Below, piece after piece: positions 59,777 to 64,000 of a DNA stretch of 64,000 nt. Where the stretch lies: the NCBI GenBank assembly GCA_020632715.1, contig JACKFA010000004.1, positions 496,001-560,000 on the forward strand, in the 5' to 3' direction. Each line of letters opens with the position of its first letter. Within the stretch, counting starts at the first letter, position 1. This DNA comes from Deltaproteobacteria bacterium. Lineage in GTDB: Bacteria; Myxococcota_A; UBA9042; PHBI01. The translations under genes and the position numbers were made by a program. Below the pieces are notes generated by a model, which ran no database searches, was not told the origin of the DNA, and was given only the letters and a program-made list of their open reading frames with translations.

Positions 59777-61233
59777 TCGCCGCCGCCGCAGCAGCAGCCG
59801 CCGCGCCCGCGTTCGAGCCCGGCTGGCTCAGCACCCTCCCGCCCGTGGTCGCCATCGCGCTCGCCATCGGCACGCGCCAGGTCTACCTCTCGCTCTTCCT
59901 CGGCATCGCCTGCGGCACCACCATCCTCGCCGGCGGCGACCCGCTCGCCGGCCTCGCCGCCGCCCTCGAGGCGTGCGTGCACGTCTTCGCGGACGCCGGC
60001 AACACGCGCGTGGTGCTCTTCTCCGCGATGATCGGCGCGCTCATCGTCTTCACGCAGCACTCGGGCGGGGTCGCGGGCTTCGTCGACTGGATCTCGCAGC
60101 GCCGACTCGTCACGACGCCGCGCCGCGCGCGCGTCATGGCCTGGTCCATCGGCGTGGTCGTGTTCGTCGAGTCCTCCATCACCTCGCTCGTCACGGGTGC
60201 CGTCTGCCGCCCGCTCTTCGACCGCCTCGGCGTCTCGCGCGAGAAGCTCGCGTACCTCTGCGACGCGACGGCCGCGCCCGTCTGCATCCTCATCCCGCTC
60301 AACGCCTGGGGCGCCACGGTGACCGGGCTCCTCGCCAACGAGGGCGTCGACGACCCCGTCTCCGCCCTGGTCTCCTCGATGCCCTGGAACTTCTACCCGC
60401 TCCTGACGCTCGTCTTCGCGTTCGTGGTCGTCGCGTGGATGGGGCGCGACTTCGGGCCTATGCGGCGCGCCGAGCAGCGCGTGCGCGAGACGGGGGAGCT
60501 CCTGTCGCGCGGCGCCGAGCCGGTCATCGCGGCCGAGGTGAGCGAGATCGCGCCGGCCGAGGGCGCGCCGCGCCGCGCGCGCACCTTCCTCGTGCCGGTG
60601 CTCGTGATGGTGGCGATGATGCCGATCGGGCTCGCGCTCACGGCGACGCCGACGAGCCCCTACGGGAGCGGCTCGACGGCCGTCCTCTGGGCCGTCGTCG
60701 CGGGCACGGTCGTGGCGGCGCTCATGAGCGCGATGCAGCGCACGATCGGGCTCAAGCAGGCGACCGACCTCTTCTTCAAGGGCACGGGCGGGCTCATGCC
60801 GCTCGCCGTGCTGATGGTGCTCGCGTTCGCCATCGGCGACGTGACGAAGGCGCTCGGCACCGGGAAGTTCGTGGCGCACCTCGCGGCGGGCGGGCTCCCG
60901 GCGGCGCTCGCGCCGGCGCTCCTCTTCCTCGTCGCGTGCGGGATCGCGTTCGCGACGGGCACCTCGTGGGGAACGTTCGCGATCATGCTGCCGATCGGCG
61001 TGCCGATGGCGGCGGCGCTCGGGATCCCGGTGCCGCTCGCGGTGGGCGCGGTGCTCGGCGGCGGCGTCTTCGGCGACCACTGCTCGCCCATCAGCGACAC
61101 GACGATCATCGCGTCGCTCGCGGCCGGCACCGACCACATCGACCACGTCCGCACGCAGCTCCCGTACGCGTTGACGGTCGCCGCGGTGAGCGTGGTCGGC
61201 TACCTCGTCGCGGGCGTCGCCATCGCGGGCTGA
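59773..61233 (+). CDS. NhaC-family Na+/H+ antiporter (apparent CTG start)
   Basis: This 486-residue polytopic membrane protein resembles the NhaC antiporter family, with FEPGWLSTLPPVVAIALAI, then QVYLSLFLGI, VFVESSITSLVTGAV, CDATAAPVCILIPLNAWGA and GVFGDHCSPISDTTIIAS in family order. No ATG, GTG or TTG in frame precedes the conserved N-terminus. The only codon at the right place is CTG at 59773, which overlaps the upstream stop as CTGA, with GGGGTG 7 nt upstream. The next GTG (59841) would remove part of the first helix. It probably exports Na+ or exchanges a dicarboxylate-like ion for H+; substrate unproven. Confidence 0.8.
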   Translation: MIAAAAAAAAAPAFEPGWLSTLPPVVAIALAIGTRQVYLSLFLGIACGTTILAGGDPLAGLAAALEACVHVFADAGNTRVVLFSAMIGALIVFTQHSGGVAGFVDWISQRRLVTTPRRARVMAWSIGVVVFVESSITSLVTGAVCRPLFDRLGVSREKLAYLCDATAAPVCILIPLNAWGATVTGLLANEGVDDPVSALVSSMPWNFYPLLTLVFAFVVVAWMGRDFGPMRRAEQRVRETGELLSRGAEPVIAAEVSEIAPAEGAPRRARTFLVPVLVMVAMMPIGLALTATPTSPYGSGSTAVLWAVVAGTVVAALMSAMQRTIGLKQATDLFFKGTGGLMPLAVLMVLAFAIGDVTKALGTGKFVAHLAAGGLPAALAPALLFLVACGIAFATGTSWGTFAIMLPIGVPMAAALGIPVPLAVGAVLGGGVFGDHCSPISDTTIIASLAAGTDHIDHVRTQLPYALTVAAVSVVGYLVAGVAIAG

Positions 61234-61265
61234 CGCGGCGACGAGCGAGGCGCCGCCTCGGTCCT

Positions 61266-62438
61266 CTACTTCTTGCGCTTCGTCACGACGAGGTGCGCGT
61301 GCTGCCCCTTGCCGGGGTAGCCGAACATGAAGGGCAGGGCGCGCGCGGGCTGCTCGGCCCACGCCTTCACGTAGGCGTCCTGGCCCTCCTTGCTGCCCTT
61401 GAGCAGGGTCCCGAGGAACTTCCCATAGGTCACGATCTCGAACTTCGCCGGGTCGAGGTAGTTCGGCGGGATCCCGGTCGAGTCGGACACCATCCACACC
61501 ATGTGGCCGAGGAGGTAGTCGCGCACGGTCTCGAAGCTACCCCACCAGAGGAGGTAGCTCGCGGCCTTCGTCATCGCGGTCACGTCGCCCTTCGCGGCGA
61601 GGTGCTTGATGGGGCGCGGGTCGGCGGCGAGGTGCTCGTTGTCGAGGTTCGCGGAGATGTGGCGGTAGGTCTGGAGCGGCGCGCCCGGCCCCTTCCGGAA
61701 GGTGAGCTCGAAGGAGCCGAAGAGCTCGGCGAGGCGCAGCGTGCGCGCCGTGGACTTCACCTTGCCGATGGCCTTCTCGCCGGCGGCCACGTCGGCCGCG
61801 GTGAGGTAGTGCACGGTGCCGTCGTCGTTCAGGCGGAAGTACTTGAGCGAGACGGGCTCGTAGCCGTGGGTCGCGAGCCCGACGAGGCCGAAGACGACCT
61901 GCGACGGCATCGGGTCGAGCTTGAGCCGCCCGAGGTCGAGCGTGCGGCTGTGGTTCACCGTGATGAGCTTGTCGATGAACTGCCGGTGGAGCGCGAGGCT
62001 GCGCGCGAGGCGCTGCTTGTCGATGCCGCCGAACTGGCGCGGGTCGCCGCCGGCCTCGAGCGAGAGCGTCGTGAGCTCGTGGACGTCCGGGAAGACCGCG
62101 AGCACCGTCATGAGGTCGGCGCCGCCGAAGGGGTAGACGACCGTCTTCGGGATGTCGGCGGGCACGAGGTCGGCGAAGAACGGGCGCGCGACCGTGAGCC
62201 ACTCGGTCTTGTAGCGCTCGATGATCGGCGCGAGGGCCTTGCAGTGCGCGTCGACCGTGGCCTTGTCGAACTTCGCCTCGTCGAAGCCGCGCCCGTCGCA
62301 GGCGGCGATGGCGGAGAGCTCCTTCAGCTCGGCCGAGAAGTCGAGCGGCGCGTCGGCCGGGGCGTCGGCGTAGGCGAGGCCGGCGTGGGCGCCGACGGCG
62401 AGCAGGGCCAGGGCCAGGGAGCGGGCGGTGCGGAGCAT
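61266..62438 (-). CDS. Secreted protein of unknown function
   Basis: From the ATG at 62438 (GAGGT SD) the product has 390 residues: a signal peptide ending near LAYADAP, an alpha-helical first third (FDEAKFDKATVDAHCKALAP) and a mixed region with VVYPFGGADLMTVLAVFP (about 100-117) and LTTLSLEAGGDPRQF. The C-terminal third has GHMVWMVSDSTGIPPNYLDP and ends KGQHAHLVVTKRKK. Several conserved-looking Tyr, Trp and His residues suggest a ligand-binding or enzymatic role, but I do not recognise the family. Convergent with the antiporter. Confidence 0.6.
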   Translation of the reverse strand: MLRTARSLALALLAVGAHAGLAYADAPADAPLDFSAELKELSAIAACDGRGFDEAKFDKATVDAHCKALAPIIERYKTEWLTVARPFFADLVPADIPKTVVYPFGGADLMTVLAVFPDVHELTTLSLEAGGDPRQFGGIDKQRLARSLALHRQFIDKLITVNHSRTLDLGRLKLDPMPSQVVFGLVGLATHGYEPVSLKYFRLNDDGTVHYLTAADVAAGEKAIGKVKSTARTLRLAELFGSFELTFRKGPGAPLQTYRHISANLDNEHLAADPRPIKHLAAKGDVTAMTKAASYLLWWGSFETVRDYLLGHMVWMVSDSTGIPPNYLDPAKFEIVTYGKFLGTLLKGSKEGQDAYVKAWAEQPARALPFMFGYPGKGQHAHLVVTKRKK

Positions 62439-62627
62439 CGTGACCTCGATCGGGAGAGCGGCGCGGGACGCTATAGCTGATGCGGCGGCCATCCGAAAGC
62501 GCGTTCGGCGCGGCGCGGCGCGGGCGCGGAGGGGACAGGCGGCGGAAACGAGGGCGGGCGCGGCGGGATTCCGCGGCACCTCGCGCCGGGGGGCGCGCGG
62601 AATCGCCCGACGCCGCGCGCTTGATCA

Positions 62628-62656
62628 TTGCTTCCGCTCACGAGGGTGTTTAAGGT
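62628..62656 (+). promoter_or_regulatory. Promoter of the rhodanese-MoeB gene
   Basis: TTGCTT (62628-62633), a 17-nt spacer and TAAGGT (62651-62656) precede an AAAGGAG SD and the ATG at 62689, giving a leader of about 25 nt. Confidence 0.4.
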
Positions 62657-62688
62657 CGCCCTCATTCTTGACCAAAGGAGTCAACAAT

Positions 62689-63858
62689 ATGTCGGTGTCG
62701 TTCTCGGACTATCTCGCTCAGGTCAAATCCCGCATCCGGGAGATCTCGGTCCACGAGCTCAAGGAGATGATCGGGCGCCAGAAGGACGATCTCACGGTCC
62801 TCGACGTGCGCGAGCCCGAGGAGTTCGAGAACGGCATCATCAAGGGCGCGACGACCGTGCCGCGGGGCTACGTGGAGCTGCGCATCGAGCAGGTCCAGCC
62901 CGACCGCGACAAGCCGATCGCCGTCATCTGCGCGGGCGGCACGCGCAGCGCGCTGTCGGCGCTCTCGCTCCAGGGCCTCGGCTACCAGGACGTCGTCTCG
63001 GTCTCCGGGGGGATGGGCGCGTGGGTGCGCGCGGGCTACGAGCTCGACCACCCGCGGCGGCTCACGAAGGAGCAGCAGGCGCGCTACGCGCGGCAGATCA
63101 TCCTGCCGCAGCTCGGCGAGGCCGGGCAGCAGAAGCTGCTCGACTCGAAGGTGCTGCTCGTCGGCGCCGGCGGGCTCGGCTCGCCGACCGCGCTCTACCT
63201 CGCGGCGGGCGGCGTCGGCACCATCGGCATCATCGACAACGACAAGGTCGACACGTCGAACCTGCAGCGGCAGATCCTCCACAGCGAGGGCGCGGCGGGC
63301 ACGCCGAAGGTGCAGAGCGCGACCGAGACGCTGCGGCGCCTCAACAGCGACGTGAAGATCGTGACCTACGAGGAGCGCCTCACCTCCGAGAACGTGATGC
63401 GCATCTTCGAGGGCTGGGACGTGGTCGTCGACGGCACGGACAACTTCCCGACGCGCTACCTCATCAACGACGCGTGCGTGTTCCTCGGGATCCCGAACGT
63501 GCACGGGTCGATCTACCACTTCGATGGGCAGTGCACGATCTTCAACCACGGCGACGGGCCGTGCTACCGCTGCCTCTACCCGGAGCCGCCGCCGCCCGAG
63601 CTCGCCCCGAGCTGCGCCGAGGCGGGCGTGCTGGGCGCCATCTGCGGCGTCGTCGGCACGATGCAGGCCGTCGAGACCATCAAGGTGCTCCTCGAGATGG
63701 GGGACGACCTCACCGGGCGCCTCGTGTCCTTCGACGCCCTCAAGATGAGCTTCCGCGAGCTCAAGGTGCGGCGCGACCCGCACTGCCTCGTGTGCAGCGA
63801 GCACCCGCAGATCACCGAGCTCATCGACTACGAGCAGTTCTGCACGGTGACCTTCTAG
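62689..63858 (+). CDS. moeB: Rhodanese-ThiF/MoeB fusion (sulfur-carrier adenylyltransferase)
   Basis: In this 389-residue protein residues about 15-125 form a rhodanese domain (VLDVREPEEFENG) with an active-site loop AVICAGGTRSALS holding the catalytic Cys. Residues about 130-385 are an E1-like domain: LLVGAGGLGSPTALYLAAGG (nucleotide loop), DNDKVDTSNLQRQ, then CYRCLYP and CLVC zinc-binding pairs. It would adenylate and sulfurate a MoaD/ThiS-like carrier. In the better-known MoeZ/MOCS3 type the rhodanese is C-terminal; here it is N-terminal. An AAAGGAG SD is 8 nt before the ATG. Confidence 0.9.
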   Translation: MSVSFSDYLAQVKSRIREISVHELKEMIGRQKDDLTVLDVREPEEFENGIIKGATTVPRGYVELRIEQVQPDRDKPIAVICAGGTRSALSALSLQGLGYQDVVSVSGGMGAWVRAGYELDHPRRLTKEQQARYARQIILPQLGEAGQQKLLDSKVLLVGAGGLGSPTALYLAAGGVGTIGIIDNDKVDTSNLQRQILHSEGAAGTPKVQSATETLRRLNSDVKIVTYEERLTSENVMRIFEGWDVVVDGTDNFPTRYLINDACVFLGIPNVHGSIYHFDGQCTIFNHGDGPCYRCLYPEPPPPELAPSCAEAGVLGAICGVVGTMQAVETIKVLLEMGDDLTGRLVSFDALKMSFRELKVRRDPHCLVCSEHPQITELIDYEQFCTVTF

Positions 63859-63860
63859 AA

Positions 63861-63979
63861 GCGCTCGCTCCGGGGGCGCCTGGATGCGGCGGCCGCCATC
63901 CCTTCCTCGCCTCCCGCTGCGCGAGAGGCGAGGTGGGAACCCTCATGGCGGTCGCCGCAGGGCGCCCCCTGCGCTCGCT
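63861..63979. repeat. Hairpin element flanked by 9-bp direct repeats
   Basis: GCGCTCGCT occurs directly at 63861-63869 and 63971-63979. Between them the sequence folds on itself. The outer arms are GGGGGCGCC (63872-63880) and GGCGCCCCC (63961-63969). The middle arms are CCGCCAT (63893-63899) and ATGGCGG (63945-63951). The inner arms are CCTCGCCT (63905-63912) and AGGCGAGG (63925-63932). This is the layout of a short mobile palindromic element with target duplication, but it could be a complex terminator after moeB. Confidence 0.45.
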
Positions 63980-64000
63980 TCCCCCCTCCCGCCTTCGGCG

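Overview
This is chromosomal DNA from a very GC-rich, diderm, predatory/gliding-lineage bacterium, most likely a member of the Myxococcota (former Deltaproteobacteria). The reasons are the GC- and GTG-rich coding, the AgmX/PglI-type C-terminal domain beside TolQ/TolR homologues and giant TPR proteins (an Agl/Glt/Nfs-like envelope machine), the many lipoproteins, the DUF4398/TSP3 lipoprotein pair, and a Cys-rich 'DCGG-C-C' module in front of RCC1 repeats. I see no rRNA, tRNA, CRISPR array, insertion sequence or prophage. Genes are tightly packed, with many ATGA/GTGA start-stop overlaps.

Region 1 (1-13,435, minus strand) is one long envelope-machine locus. It reads from a sigma70-like promoter with an 18-bp palindrome (about 13,512-13,557) through a secreted Pro/Ala-rich protein, three periplasmic TPR/coiled-coil proteins (one with a frameshift in a C8 run), a small secreted protein, a TolQ/ExbB, two different TolR/ExbD proteins, a TonB/GltG/GltJ-like protein, and a separately promoted small secreted protein that runs off the window. 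One of the two ExbD proteins lacks the ion-coupling aspartate. Region 2 (13,986-20,143) is housekeeping: obg, rpmA, rplU, mtnA, gatB, gatA, gatC. Region 3 (20,180-24,558) is a polysaccharide block: phosphomannomutase, mannose-1-P guanylyltransferase, split Alg13/Alg14-type GlcNAc transferase, and UppP. Region 4 (24,562-34,000) holds two DUF4398-like lipoproteins, an LspA signal peptidase II with a roughly 190-residue extra periplasmic domain, an FkbM methyltransferase, an APH-like kinase, further lipoproteins and mnmE.

Region 5 (34,194-41,351) is accessory: TPR, PC4-like, RCC1-repeat lipoprotein, Sel1-repeat protein, ferritin-like protein, OmpA-like protein, SMI1/KNR4 protein and a Cys-rich exported protein. 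Region 6 (41,630-45,709) is the most intriguing block: a four-gene, start-stop-coupled cassette of extended SDR, acyl carrier protein, acyl-CoA dehydrogenase-like flavoprotein and B12-binding radical SAM enzyme, which looks like an uncharacterised carrier-protein pathway. A VapBC toxin-antitoxin pair follows. Region 7 (46,429-64,000) holds an alpha/beta hydrolase, a PEGA protein, a 998-residue S41 protease, a tandem AAA+ ATPase, a Lys-rich coiled-coil protein, a MarR-ClC channel pair, a LOG-fold protein, a lipoprotein-outer membrane protein-NhaC antiporter operon (the antiporter apparently using a CTG start), a secreted protein of unknown function and a rhodanese-ThiF/MoeB fusion. The window ends in a roughly 100-nt hairpin element flanked by 9-bp direct repeats.

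Cross-cutting signals are a recurrent palindrome (ATGACGC-N3-GCGTCAT, three copies) and a set of apparently leaderless promoters whose -10 box (TACCnn type) sits 6-7 nt before an ATG. All functional calls come from reading the sequence; no searches were run.
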